A program made the position numbers and the translations under genes. Positions 29,070-37,640 of a stretch of 64,000 nucleotides of DNA are shown here, one piece after another. Numbering within the stretch: the first letter of the stretch is position 1; every line of letters begins with the position of its first letter. Source of the DNA: Campylobacter sp. RM16704 (GTDB taxonomy: Bacteria; Campylobacterota; Campylobacteria; Campylobacterales; Campylobacteraceae); contig NZ_CP007769.1 in the NCBI RefSeq assembly GCF_000816245.1, positions 342,464 to 406,463 of the forward strand. Reading direction: 5' to 3'. Under the pieces are notes generated by a model. It had not been told where the DNA came from. It did not search any database and saw nothing but the letters and a program-made list of their open reading frames with translations.

Positions 29070-29215
29070 AATAAAACCTTATTTTAAATATAATAAAAAG
29101 TTATTTTACAAAGAACTTACTTAAAATGTGCTATTTTGCTTTTATCTATAAGAATTAATCAAAATATTTAAACTTTAAATATTCTTAAATTAAGTATTAA
29201 TTAAGCTAAAATAAT

Positions 29216-29221
29216 TATAAT
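29216..29221 (+). promoter_or_regulatory. -10 box of rplM-rpsI
   Basis: TATAAT lies 36 bases before the rplM start, in the 185-base gap between the divergent J-like gene and rplM. The rest of that gap is AT-rich with no other recognisable element. Confidence 0.55.
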
Positions 29222-29257
29222 CTCATTTTTAAAAAAATTTTTGGCAAAGGTAAGATG

Positions 29258-29683
29258 ATGACAAAGATAACAAAGCCAAACGAAGTAAAACGCGAATGGA
29301 TCGTTTTAGACGCTGAAGGAAAGCGTTTTGGTCGTCTTTTGACAGAAGTAGCGACTATTTTAAGAGGTAAAAATAAACCTTGCTATACTCCAAATGTTGA
29401 TTGTGGGGATTATGTAATCATTATCAATGCTTCTAAAGCAGTTTTCACAGGTGCAAATAAGGCAGAAGATAAACTATACCACAGACATTCAGGATATTTT
29501 GGAAGCGTAAAAAGTGAAAAATTTGGTGATTTATTAGAAAAAAATCCAGTTAAATTATATAAATTAGCAGTTCGTGGTATGCTACCTAAAACAAATTTGG
29601 GTAGAGCTATGCTTAAAAAATTAAAAATTTATGCAGGTAGCGAACATCCTCATACTGCTCAAATTGCTAATAAAGGAAAATAA
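29258..29683 (+). CDS. rplM: 50S ribosomal protein L13
   Basis: 141 residues from the second of two adjacent ATG codons. AAAGG at 29246-29250 is 7 bases from ATG 29258 and 4 from ATG 29255. L13 features include [39 protein letters not shown] and [13 protein letters not shown]. It is followed after 2 bases by rpsI, the usual L13-S9 pair. Confidence 0.97.
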   Translation: MTKITKPNEVKREWIVLDAEGKRFGRLLTEVATILRGKNKPCYTPNVDCGDYVIIINASKAVFTGANKAEDKLYHRHSGYFGSVKSEKFGDLLEKNPVKLYKLAVRGMLPKTNLGRAMLKKLKIYAGSEHPHTAQIANKGK

Positions 29684-29685
29684 TC

Positions 29686-30075
29686 ATGGCAACAACATAC
29701 GCAACAGGTAAAAGAAAAACCGCTGTAGCTAAAGTTTGGGTAAAAGCTGGTAGTGGTAAAATCATCGTTAATGGTATGGATTTAAACACTTGGCTTGGCG
29801 GACATGAAGCTATAAAATTAAAAGTAGTTCAGCCTTTATTAGTAACTAAGCAAGAAACTTCTATGGATATTAAAGCAACAACTCTAGGCGGTGGTTATAG
29901 TGCTCAAGCTGAAGCTTTAAGACATGGTATTTCAAGAGCTTTGGCTGCTATGGATGCAGATTTTAGAGCATTATTAAAACCAAAAGGACTTCTTACTAGA
30001 GATAGTAGAACTGTTGAGCGTAAAAAATACGGCCGCAGAAAAGCAAGAAGAAGCCCACAATTCTCTAAACGCTAA
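29686..30075 (+). CDS. rpsI: 30S ribosomal protein S9
   Basis: 129 residues with the S9 signature [16 protein letters not shown] at the start, the [19 protein letters not shown] region, and the basic C-terminal tail [17 protein letters not shown] that reaches the ribosomal P site. Second gene of the L13-S9 operon. Confidence 0.98.
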   Translation: MATTYATGKRKTAVAKVWVKAGSGKIIVNGMDLNTWLGGHEAIKLKVVQPLLVTKQETSMDIKATTLGGGYSAQAEALRHGISRALAAMDADFRALLKPKGLLTRDSRTVERKKYGRRKARRSPQFSKR

Positions 30076-30080
30076 TTTTT

Positions 30081-30107
30081 TGGATCCATTTTTTGGATCC
30101 ATTTTCT
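30081..30107 (+). terminator. Terminator after rpsI made of a repeated palindrome
   Basis: TGGATCCA occurs at 30081-30088 and again at 30094-30101, separated by five T. Each copy is itself a palindrome, so the two can pair as an 8-bp stem, followed by TTTTCT. Confidence 0.65.
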
Positions 30108-30173
30108 CTCCCATTTTTTCATATATTTTTGTTTTATTTAAAATCAAAGGATTTTTTGTTTAGAATAAGCTTT

Positions 30174-30179
30174 TATAAT
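30174..30179 (+). promoter_or_regulatory. -10 box of a possible small RNA
   Basis: A perfect TATAAT between the rpsI terminator and the next terminator, with no reading frame behind it. It suggests a short transcript starting near 30186. Confidence 0.5.
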
Positions 30180-30185
30180 TTCAAT

Positions 30186-30252
30186 GTCCGATCAGGGAAA
30201 CCTCCTTTTTGTAGTAAATTTAAGCCCCTTATTAAAAAGGGGCTTATTTTAT
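30186..30252 (+). ncRNA. Possible small RNA between rpsI and cadF
   Basis: A segment of about 65 bases bounded by a TATAAT and a strong intrinsic terminator, without a credible reading frame. It contains an unpaired-looking CCTCCTTTTT (30201-30210), which is complementary to Shine-Dalgarno sequences and resembles the C/U-rich targeting motif of the Helicobacter regulator RepG. The exact 5' end is a guess. It could also be the remnant of a leader or an attenuator. Confidence 0.45.
30221..30252 (+). terminator. Strong intrinsic terminator upstream of cadF
   Basis: A 10-bp stem, TAAGCCCCTT (30221-30230) with AAGGGGCTTA (30237-30246), loop ATTAAA, then TTTTATT. Its distance from rpsI and the separate terminator before it imply that it ends another transcript. 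Confidence 0.85.
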
Positions 30253-30268
30253 TTTAATTTCTTTTTTA

Positions 30269-30287
30269 TATAATAGTTTAAAACTAT
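30269..30287 (+). promoter_or_regulatory. cadF promoter with inverted repeat
   Basis: A -10 box TATAAT (30269-30274) is overlapped by an inverted repeat, ATAGTTT-A-AAACTAT (30273-30287), located where transcription would start. It may be an operator or a 5' stem in the cadF leader. Confidence 0.5.
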
Positions 30288-30310
30288 ATTATTGCTTCAA
30301 AGGAAAAATT

Positions 30311-31324
30311 ATGAAAAAAATAATAACTTTGGTAAGTTTAGCAAGTGCATTATTCGCTTTTGATACTAGCAAGATAGAAATCACTCCAACATTTAACTAT
30401 ACAACTCCAGAAGGAAATTTAGATCTTAAAAATTATGGTGGAGTGGGCTTAAGATTTGGTTATCACTATGATGATTTATGGATAGATCAAGCTGAGTTGG
30501 GTATAGAATACTATGACAACGCAAAATATAACAATCCAAATGATAACGCTCACACAGATACTAGTGTATCAAGATTTTATGTAAATGCGATTAAAGGGAT
30601 TGATTTAGCAAATCATGTATATTTATACGGTTTATTAGGAACAGGTTATGAGTATTTAAGTCATGGTGCTTATGAAAACAAAAGCGGTGTGTTTGCTCAA
30701 TATGGTGCAGGATTTAAATTTGCACTCGGAGAAGACTTAGCTTTAAGACTAGAAGCAAGAGATCAAATTAAATTTAATAATGGTGAGCATAATTTAATTT
30801 CTAGTGTTGGTTTAAGTTTTTATTTTGGCAATAAAACCCCAAAAACACCTCAAAGTACAACTAGACAAATCGAAGAAAAGCCACAAACGAGACAAATCGA
30901 AGAAAAGCCACAGGTAAAACAAATCAAAAAATCATGTTCAGAGCCAAGAAAGGGTGCTTTAGTCGATCATATAGGATGTGAAAAAACAATAGCACTTGAA
31001 GGATATTTTGGTTTTGATCAAATTTCTATTAATCCAAAATTTGCTCAAAAAATTCAAGAAGTGGGTAAAGTTTTAGAAGAAAATCCTCAATATTATACTA
31101 TTTTAGAAGGACATACAGATAGTACAGGCCCTAAAGCATATAATCAAAAATTATCTTTAGAGCGTGCTAAAGCAGTAGCAAAAGAACTTGAAAAGACAGG
31201 TGTTGCTAAAGAAAAAATAGCAACCAAAGGTTATGGTTTTGAAAAGCCAAAAGCTAGCAATGATACCAAGGAAGGTCGTGCACAAAATAGACGCGTAGAA
31301 GCAAAATTTTTCATAAAAGAATAA
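30311..31324 (+). CDS. cadF: CadF-like outer-membrane fibronectin-binding protein (OmpA family)
   Basis: 337 residues: signal peptide ([18 protein letters not shown]), an OmpA-type beta-barrel (about 20-178), a linker, and a C-terminal OmpA peptidoglycan-binding domain ([29 protein letters not shown]...[17 protein letters not shown]). In C. jejuni CadF binds fibronectin through an FRLS motif; at the matching place here the sequence is [13 protein letters not shown], that is FALG. The linker has a duplicated TRQIEEKPQ block, which makes the protein longer than the C. jejuni form of 319 residues. Good AAAGGA ribosome site. Confidence 0.88.
   Translation: MKKIITLVSLASALFAFDTSKIEITPTFNYTTPEGNLDLKNYGGVGLRFGYHYDDLWIDQAELGIEYYDNAKYNNPNDNAHTDTSVSRFYVNAIKGIDLANHVYLYGLLGTGYEYLSHGAYENKSGVFAQYGAGFKFALGEDLALRLEARDQIKFNNGEHNLISSVGLSFYFGNKTPKTPQSTTRQIEEKPQTRQIEEKPQVKQIKKSCSEPRKGALVDHIGCEKTIALEGYFGFDQISINPKFAQKIQEVGKVLEENPQYYTILEGHTDSTGPKAYNQKLSLERAKAVAKELEKTGVAKEKIATKGYGFEKPKASNDTKEGRAQNRRVEAKFFIKE
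30859..30912 (+). repeat. 27-bp tandem duplication in the cadF linker
   Basis: Two adjacent 27-base units (30859-30885 and 30886-30912) differ at only two third-codon positions. Each codes TRQIEEKPQ, followed by a diverged VKQIKK. Copy number may vary between strains. Confidence 0.9.
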
Positions 31325-31327
31325 GCT

Positions 31328-31972
31328 TTGTCAAAAAAAACGATTTTATTTGATTTAGATGGCACTTTGATAGACTCTACAAGTGCCATTTTAGATGGAT
31401 TTGATGCTGCTTTTAAAGCGTTTAATGAGCCTTTACAAGATCATGAATCTATCAAAGCTCTTATAGGATTTCCTTTAGATATTGCTTTTGAAAAGCTTGG
31501 TGTGGCAAAAGAAAAAATAAATGAGTATATTAACGCATATAGAAGTGTATATCAAAAAATTTATATAGAACAAACTTCTTTACTCCCATTGGCAAAAGAA
31601 AGTGTATATGAGGCTAGTTTATTTGCTGATTTAGCTGTTGTAACGACTAAAAGTTCTAAATTTTCTAAACCTTTGCTTAGTTGTTTGGGTATAGGAGAGT
31701 ATTTTAAAGTTATTATAGGTAGAGATGATGTTATAAACCCAAAACCACATGCTGAACCTATTTTATTAGCTTTGGAAAAATTATCCAAGAGCAAAAAAGA
31801 TGCATTCATGATTGGAGATACTCATTTGGATATTCAAGCAGCTTGTAATGCAAAAATTACTCCTATAGCTGTAAGTAGTGGTTATGAGAGCAAAGAAAGT
31901 TTAGCTAAATTTAAAATTCCTATTTTTGACAATACCTATAAAGCTATACAACACATAAAAAGTATAGCATAA
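31328..31972 (+). CDS. HAD-family phosphatase (phosphoglycolate phosphatase-like)
   Basis: 214 residues. HAD motifs are FDLDGTLIDS at the N-terminus, VVTTKSSK in the middle, and GDTHLDIQAA with a preceding Lys (PKPHAEP) for motifs III and IV. A helical cap lies at about residues 15-80. The substrate cannot be assigned; the Gph subfamily is the best guess. TTG start at 31328, 3 bases after the cadF stop. Confidence 0.8.
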   Translation: MSKKTILFDLDGTLIDSTSAILDGFDAAFKAFNEPLQDHESIKALIGFPLDIAFEKLGVAKEKINEYINAYRSVYQKIYIEQTSLLPLAKESVYEASLFADLAVVTTKSSKFSKPLLSCLGIGEYFKVIIGRDDVINPKPHAEPILLALEKLSKSKKDAFMIGDTHLDIQAACNAKITPIAVSSGYESKESLAKFKIPIFDNTYKAIQHIKSIA

Positions 31973-32089
31973 ATTCACATTTATTCCATCAGTTTTAACA
32001 TAATAAAAAATTTTTATCATTGTTTAAGACAATTAAAGATAAAGTAGTTTTGAATTAAATAATTATTTTGATTTTAAGGATAATATTAG

Positions 32090-35000
32090 ATGAGTAAAAT
32101 AATGAAAACAATGGATGGTAATGAAGCAGCAGCTTATGCTGCATATGCATTCACAGAGGTTGCTGGAATTTATCCTATTACTCCAAGTTCTCCTATGGCA
32201 GATTATACTGATATATGGGCTTCTCAAGGAAAAAAGAATCTTTTTGGCGTGCCTGTTAAAGTTGTAGAAATGCAAAGTGAGGCAGGAGCTGCTGGAACCG
32301 TTCATGGTTCTTTACAGGCAGGTGCTTTAACTACTACATATACTGCTTCTCAAGGACTTTTATTAAAAATACCAAATATGTATAAAATCGCAGGCCAGCT
32401 TTTGCCTGGAGTAATTCATGTAGCAGCAAGAGCTTTAGCCTCTCAAGCTCTTTCTATTTTTGGGGACCATCAGGATGTTTATGCGGCAAGACAAACTGGT
32501 TTTGCTATGCTTTGCTCACACTCTGTGCAAGAAAGTATGGATTTAGCTGGCGTTGCACACTTAGCAGCTATCAAAGGTAGAGTGCCGTTTATGCACTTTT
32601 TTGATGGTTTTAGAACCTCCCATGAAATACAAAAAATTGAAGTAATGGATTATGCACATTTTGATAGATTATTAGATCGTAAGGCTTTATTGGAATTTAG
32701 AAATTCCTGTCTTAATTCGGAAAATCCAAAAACAAGAGGAACAGCTCAAAATGATGATATTTATTTTCAAACAAGGGAATTGGCAAATAAATATTATGAG
32801 GCAATTCCTGATATTGTCAATGAATATATGCAAGAAATTTCAAAAATTACAGAAAGAGAATATAAGCCTTTTGTGTATTATGGAGATAAAAATGCAACAC
32901 GCATTGTAGTAGCTATGGGTTCAGTAACCGAAGCTTTAAAAGAAGTTGTAGATTATCTTAATAGCAAGGGTGAAAAAGTAGGGGTTTTAAAAGTTCATTT
33001 ATATAGACCGTTTAGTTTAAAATATTTATTTGATGTAATGCCTCAAAGTGTTGAAAAAATTGCTGTATTAGATAGAACTAAAGAGCCAGGAAGTTTAGGC
33101 GAGCCACTTTATCTGGATTTAAAAAGTGCTTATTATGGAAAAGAAAAAGCACCTTTAATCGTTGGTGGTAGATATGGACTTTCTTCAAAAGATGTTGATC
33201 CTGCTCAACTAATAGCAGTATTTGAAAATCTAAATCAAGCTAATCCAAAAGATGGGTTTACTATAGGAATTAATGATGATGTAACTTTTACTTCATTAGC
33301 TGTAGGAGAAAAAATTTCTTTGGGCGATGAGAGTACTATAGAGTGCCTATTCTATGGACTTGGTGCTGATGGTACTGTAGGGGCGAATAAAAACTCTATT
33401 AAAATTATAGGGGATAAAACAGATTTTTATGCGCAAGCTTATTTTGCTTATGATTCTAAAAAATCAGGTGGCTATACAAGAAGTCATTTAAGATTTTCTA
33501 AAAAGCCTATTACTTCAACTTATTTAGTTTCTACGCCACATTTTGTAGCGTGTTCTGTGGCTGCATATTTAGAAATCTATGATGTATTAGCTGGCATTAG
33601 AAGAGGTGGAACTTTCCTTTTAAATAGTATTTGGAGTGCAGAAGAAACTATCAAAAAAATTCCAAATGCAGTAAAAAGAATTTTAGCGCAAAAAGAAATT
33701 AATTTTTATATTATCAATGCTACAAAACTTGCTAGAGAAATAGGATTAGGTAGTAGAACAAATACTATTATGCAATCAGCATTTTTCAAACTTGCTAATA
33801 TTATTCCTTTTGAAGATGCTCAAAAATATATGAAGGAATTGGCATATAAATCATATAGCAAAAAAGGTGATGCTATAGTTGAGATGAATTACAAAGCTAT
33901 TGATGTAGGTGCAGATGAACTTGTGAAAGTTGATATTGATCCTTCTTGGGCAAATTTAGCTGATGAAACAAAAGAAGAAACTATAGCTTATAAAGGTACA
34001 GAATTTGTTGAAAAAATTGCAAAACCTATGAATGCAGCTAAAGGCGATGATTTACCAGTTTCTGCGTTTTTAGGGTATGAAGATGGTAGTTTTGAACACG
34101 GCACAACTGAGTATGAAAAAAGAGGTGTTGGTGTTATGGTGCCAAGATGGATAGAAACTAATTGTATTCAGTGTAATCAATGTGCTTCAGTATGTCCTCA
34201 TGCAGTTATTAGACCATTCTTGATTGATGAAGAAGAGCTAAATGATGCCCCAGTAGGTGTAAAAGAGCATAGTTTAAATGCAAAAGGTGTAAAAGAACAA
34301 AAACTAAATTTCAAAATTCAAGTTTCACCACTTGATTGTACAGGCTGTGAGCTTTGTGTGCATGAGTGTCCTACTAAAGAAAAATCTTTAGTAATGGTTC
34401 CACTAGGTGAAGAACTTGAACATGGAGAGCAAGAAAATGCTGACTATTTGTTTAAAAAAGTAAGTTATAAAGATGATATTTTAAATAGAGAAAACACCAA
34501 AGGTATTCAGTTTTCTCAACCTTTATTTGAATTTCATGGTGCATGTCCAGGTTGTGGGGAAACTCCATATATCACTTTAATTACTAGATTATTTGGTGAG
34601 AGAATGATTATAGCTAATGCAACGGGTTGTAGTTCTATTTATGGTGGTTCAGCACCTTCAACTCCTTATAGAAAAAGTAATAAAAATGGTCATGGTCCAG
34701 CTTGGGGTAATTCTTTATTTGAAGATAATGCTGAATTTGGTTTAGGTATGAAAATAGCAACCGAAACTACAAGACATAAAATAGAACAAATTATGAATGA
34801 AAGTATGCAAGAAGTCCCTAATGCACTTTCTGCTTTATATAAAGAATGGATTGTAAATAAAGAAGATTCTAAAGCTTCATTGGAGTTAAGGGATAAATTA
34901 GTTCCATTATTAGAAGAAAACAAACAAATTAAAGCTGTAAATGATATTTTAGAACTTAAAAGCTATTTGAGTAAAAAATCACACTGGATTTTTGGTGGTG

Positions 35001-35644
35001 ATGGTTGGGCCTATGATATAGGATATGGTGGTCTTGATCATGTTTTAGCAAGTGGTGAAAATGTAAATATCTTAGTACTTGATACTGAAGTTTATTCAAA
35101 TACCGGAGGTCAAAGTTCAAAATCGTCAAGAACTGGTTCAGTAGCTCAATTTGCTGCTGCAGGTAAGCCTGTGCAGAAAAAAGATTTGGGGCAAATTGCT
35201 ATGACTTATGGTTATATATTTGTTGCTCAAGTAAATTCTAATGCAAATTATTCTCACTTGTTAAAGGCATTAATTGCTGCTGAATCTTATAATGGACCAT
35301 CATTGATTATTGCTTATTCTCCTTGTATAGCCCATGGTATTAAAGGAGGGCTTGGAAATTCAGGAATTCAAGCAGAGCTTGCTACAAAGTGTGGATATTG
35401 GCCAACTTATATTTATGATCCGCGTTTAGAATCAGAAGGAAAAAATCCTCTAGTAATTTCTTCTAAAGAGCCTGATTGGGACTTATATGAAAGCTTTTTA
35501 ATGAATGAAGTTCGCTATACTTCACTGAAAAAATCAAATCCTGAGCAGGCTAATGATCTTTTTGAAAAAAATAAAAAAGATGCACAACGCAGATATAGGC
35601 AATTAAAACGTTTAGCAAGTGCTGATTTTAGTAATGAAAACTAA
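32090..35644 (+). CDS. Pyruvate:ferredoxin (flavodoxin) oxidoreductase, single chain
   Basis: Converts pyruvate and CoA to acetyl-CoA and CO2, reducing flavodoxin; replaces pyruvate dehydrogenase in campylobacters. 1184 residues with the fused alpha-gamma-delta-beta order. The first domain has YPITPSSPMADYTD. Two [4Fe-4S] ferredoxin sites are CIQCNQCASVCPHA and CTGCELCVHECPTK. The thiamine diphosphate domain has HGACPGCGETPY and GDGWAYDIGYGGLDHV followed by DTEVYSNTGGQ. The flavodoxin gene at 52.9 kb is a likely acceptor. Confidence 0.95.
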   Translation: MSKIMKTMDGNEAAAYAAYAFTEVAGIYPITPSSPMADYTDIWASQGKKNLFGVPVKVVEMQSEAGAAGTVHGSLQAGALTTTYTASQGLLLKIPNMYKIAGQLLPGVIHVAARALASQALSIFGDHQDVYAARQTGFAMLCSHSVQESMDLAGVAHLAAIKGRVPFMHFFDGFRTSHEIQKIEVMDYAHFDRLLDRKALLEFRNSCLNSENPKTRGTAQNDDIYFQTRELANKYYEAIPDIVNEYMQEISKITEREYKPFVYYGDKNATRIVVAMGSVTEALKEVVDYLNSKGEKVGVLKVHLYRPFSLKYLFDVMPQSVEKIAVLDRTKEPGSLGEPLYLDLKSAYYGKEKAPLIVGGRYGLSSKDVDPAQLIAVFENLNQANPKDGFTIGINDDVTFTSLAVGEKISLGDESTIECLFYGLGADGTVGANKNSIKIIGDKTDFYAQAYFAYDSKKSGGYTRSHLRFSKKPITSTYLVSTPHFVACSVAAYLEIYDVLAGIRRGGTFLLNSIWSAEETIKKIPNAVKRILAQKEINFYIINATKLAREIGLGSRTNTIMQSAFFKLANIIPFEDAQKYMKELAYKSYSKKGDAIVEMNYKAIDVGADELVKVDIDPSWANLADETKEETIAYKGTEFVEKIAKPMNAAKGDDLPVSAFLGYEDGSFEHGTTEYEKRGVGVMVPRWIETNCIQCNQCASVCPHAVIRPFLIDEEELNDAPVGVKEHSLNAKGVKEQKLNFKIQVSPLDCTGCELCVHECPTKEKSLVMVPLGEELEHGEQENADYLFKKVSYKDDILNRENTKGIQFSQPLFEFHGACPGCGETPYITLITRLFGERMIIANATGCSSIYGGSAPSTPYRKSNKNGHGPAWGNSLFEDNAEFGLGMKIATETTRHKIEQIMNESMQEVPNALSALYKEWIVNKEDSKASLELRDKLVPLLEENKQIKAVNDILELKSYLSKKSHWIFGGDGWAYDIGYGGLDHVLASGENVNILVLDTEVYSNTGGQSSKSSRTGSVAQFAAAGKPVQKKDLGQIAMTYGYIFVAQVNSNANYSHLLKALIAAESYNGPSLIIAYSPCIAHGIKGGLGNSGIQAELATKCGYWPTYIYDPRLESEGKNPLVISSKEPDWDLYESFLMNEVRYTSLKKSNPEQANDLFEKNKKDAQRRYRQLKRLASADFSNEN

Positions 35645-35646
35645 AC

Positions 35647-35970
35647 TTGCTTAAAATTTTAATTGTGAGTTTTTGGATAATTAGTGCTTTTAGTACTAAT
35701 TATCCATTTTTTATCAATGATTGTAAAATAGATAGTTTTGATTCAATTAAAGACCCTTTTTTTCAAAATATTGAAAAATTAAAATCAGATTATTCTTTAC
35801 AAGCTATTGTTTCTAATAAAGTTAAAATTAACAATATATGGTATGCTTTAAATGATAGTATTGATGGATTTATGATTATTGAAATAACAAATTCTCAAGT
35901 TGTTTTGATGAAAAAAGATAAAGTATTGGTTCTGGATTTATATGATAAAAATAATATTTTTGTTTATTAG
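35647..35970 (+). CDS. Small exported protein at head of the cts transformation cluster
   Basis: 107 residues with an N-terminal signal or anchor (MLKILIVSFWIISAFSTNYP) and a small periplasmic domain. It overlaps the secretin gene by 29 bases and corresponds by position to the small gene upstream of ctsD in C. jejuni (annotated ctsR there, as I recall). Probably a secretin partner in DNA uptake. TTG start two bases after the oxidoreductase stop, without a clear ribosome site. Confidence 0.6.
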   Translation: MLKILIVSFWIISAFSTNYPFFINDCKIDSFDSIKDPFFQNIEKLKSDYSLQAIVSNKVKINNIWYALNDSIDGFMIIEITNSQVVLMKKDKVLVLDLYDKNNIFVY

Positions 35971-37330
35971 TTTTTTTATTTTTACAAATGCTTCAATAAT
36001 TCAATGCAATCAACGTGTTTTTGATATAAGTATTGAAAATAAAACTTCTTTACTTGAAGTTTTGAATGAGCTTGGTAGAGAATGCGGTTTTAGTATTATT
36101 ATAAAAGATTTAATAGCTAAAGAAAAATTAGATAGCAAGCAAAACTATTTACATATAAGAAAAATGACTTTAAAAGAAATTTTTAATTTGCTATTAAAAG
36201 AAAATAATCTTGCTTATGAATACGAAAGAAATATTTTAAAAGTTTATGGAAAAAAAATAAAAACTTTTAAAGTTCACTATATAAGTTCTATTAGAGAAGG
36301 GCAAAGTATTACCAAGGCTTCGGTAGATTCAAGACCTAGGCAAGGAGATTATGATAATACTAAAGAAGCAGATAATTTAGTGATAAGTACAGACAAATTT
36401 GATTTTTGGGAAAAAATAGCTGAAGAAATTCAAGCTTTATTGGATGAAAAAACAAATAAGCCTATTATTAACACTAATGCAGGAATTATAACATTAAATG
36501 CAACACCATACGAACTTGCGAGAGTTGAAAAATATCTATATGATTTAAATAAAAGACTTAAAAAACAAGTATTAATTGATGTAAGTATTGTTGCGGTGCA
36601 TTTAAATAAAAGTCATTCTAGCGGAATTAACTGGCAAGAACTTGCTTTTAAACTTAACAGTGATGATGATTTTATTATAAATAAGGGTGGAATCAGGAAT
36701 ATTAATTTAAAAGCCAATATAGAAACAAAGGCTATTTTAAATTTATTACAAGAAAATGGAAAAACAACCGTACTTTCAAATCCAAAACTTATGGCTTTAA
36801 ATAATCAACAAGCTATTATTTCCATAGGAGATACAATAAATTATCAAGTAAAAGAAAGTTCTAAAGGAACTGAAAATGGGACAACTATTAGTGAGACTTT
36901 TAATAATTATTCTATTTTTGTAGGGATATTACTTAATATTTTGCCAGAGATTTCAGATGATCATAAAATTATGCTTAGGATTAATCCAAGTTTGAGTGAT
37001 TTTAAATATAGTGTAGATAATTATCGTCAAAATAAACCTAGAGATATTGCACCTGATACTATACAAAAAAAGCTTTCAACTGTAGTAGAAGTTGAAGATG
37101 GACAAACCTTAATTTTAGGTGGATTAATTAGTAAAAATACTATTAGTAATCATAATGAAATCAGTGCTTTATCTAAAATACCACTTTTTGGTTTTTTGTT
37201 TCAGGGAAAACAGAATTTAGAAGATACTAGTGAAATAGTTTTTATTATTAAACCAAGTTTAATAAAAGCTGATAAAAAAATTTTAAGTTTAAAAGAATTG
37301 GGTTTTGAACATGAAGATAATATATTTTAA
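35942..37330 (+). CDS. ctsD: Secretin for DNA uptake (CtsD-like)
   Basis: 462 residues. Signal peptide (MIKIIFLFISFFIFTNASII), an N-terminal STN/secretin-N part (about 25-170) and the C-terminal secretin domain. The latter has VLSNPKLMALNNQQAIISIGDTINYQV and VEVEDGQTLILGGLI, typical of GspD/PilQ outer-membrane rings. In Campylobacter this secretin belongs to the type II-secretion-like natural transformation system. Overlaps both neighbours. Confidence 0.88.
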   Translation: MIKIIFLFISFFIFTNASIIQCNQRVFDISIENKTSLLEVLNELGRECGFSIIIKDLIAKEKLDSKQNYLHIRKMTLKEIFNLLLKENNLAYEYERNILKVYGKKIKTFKVHYISSIREGQSITKASVDSRPRQGDYDNTKEADNLVISTDKFDFWEKIAEEIQALLDEKTNKPIINTNAGIITLNATPYELARVEKYLYDLNKRLKKQVLIDVSIVAVHLNKSHSSGINWQELAFKLNSDDDFIINKGGIRNINLKANIETKAILNLLQENGKTTVLSNPKLMALNNQQAIISIGDTINYQVKESSKGTENGTTISETFNNYSIFVGILLNILPEISDDHKIMLRINPSLSDFKYSVDNYRQNKPRDIAPDTIQKKLSTVVEVEDGQTLILGGLISKNTISNHNEISALSKIPLFGFLFQGKQNLEDTSEIVFIIKPSLIKADKKILSLKELGFEHEDNIF

Positions 37331-37640
37331 ATTATTACTTTGTTTATCATTTATGCAAGCAATTGATATTGAAAATAGCACCTATGATACTGCACTTTTT
37401 TATGAGAAGTTTATTTTGCAACCAAATTATGAAAATGCTCTGAATTTAGCTAAGTATTTTTATCAAAATAAAGCTTATGAAGAAGCTATTTATTGGGCTA
37501 TAGAAGCAAATGATTTTGATTTAGAACAAAAAGAGGCATGGTTGATTTTTATCAATGCAAAGCTTAAGCAAGGAAAATACGAACATGCTCTAAAAGCAAA
37601 AAATGAGTATGAAAAACTCTTAGGAATTGATCTTGAGTGA
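37311..37640 (+). CDS. Small TPR-like exported protein of the cts cluster
   Basis: 109 residues from ATG 37311, overlapping the end of ctsD. A short signal peptide (MKIIYFKLLLCLSFMQA) is followed by TPR-like helices (NYENALNLAKYFYQNKAYEEAIYWAIEAND...KQGKYEHALKAKNEYEKLLG). It probably helps assemble or stabilise the uptake machinery. Corresponds by position to an unnamed small gene before ctsE in C. jejuni. The true start may instead be TTG 37305. Confidence 0.65.
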   Translation: MKIIYFKLLLCLSFMQAIDIENSTYDTALFYEKFILQPNYENALNLAKYFYQNKAYEEAIYWAIEANDFDLEQKEAWLIFINAKLKQGKYEHALKAKNEYEKLLGIDLE

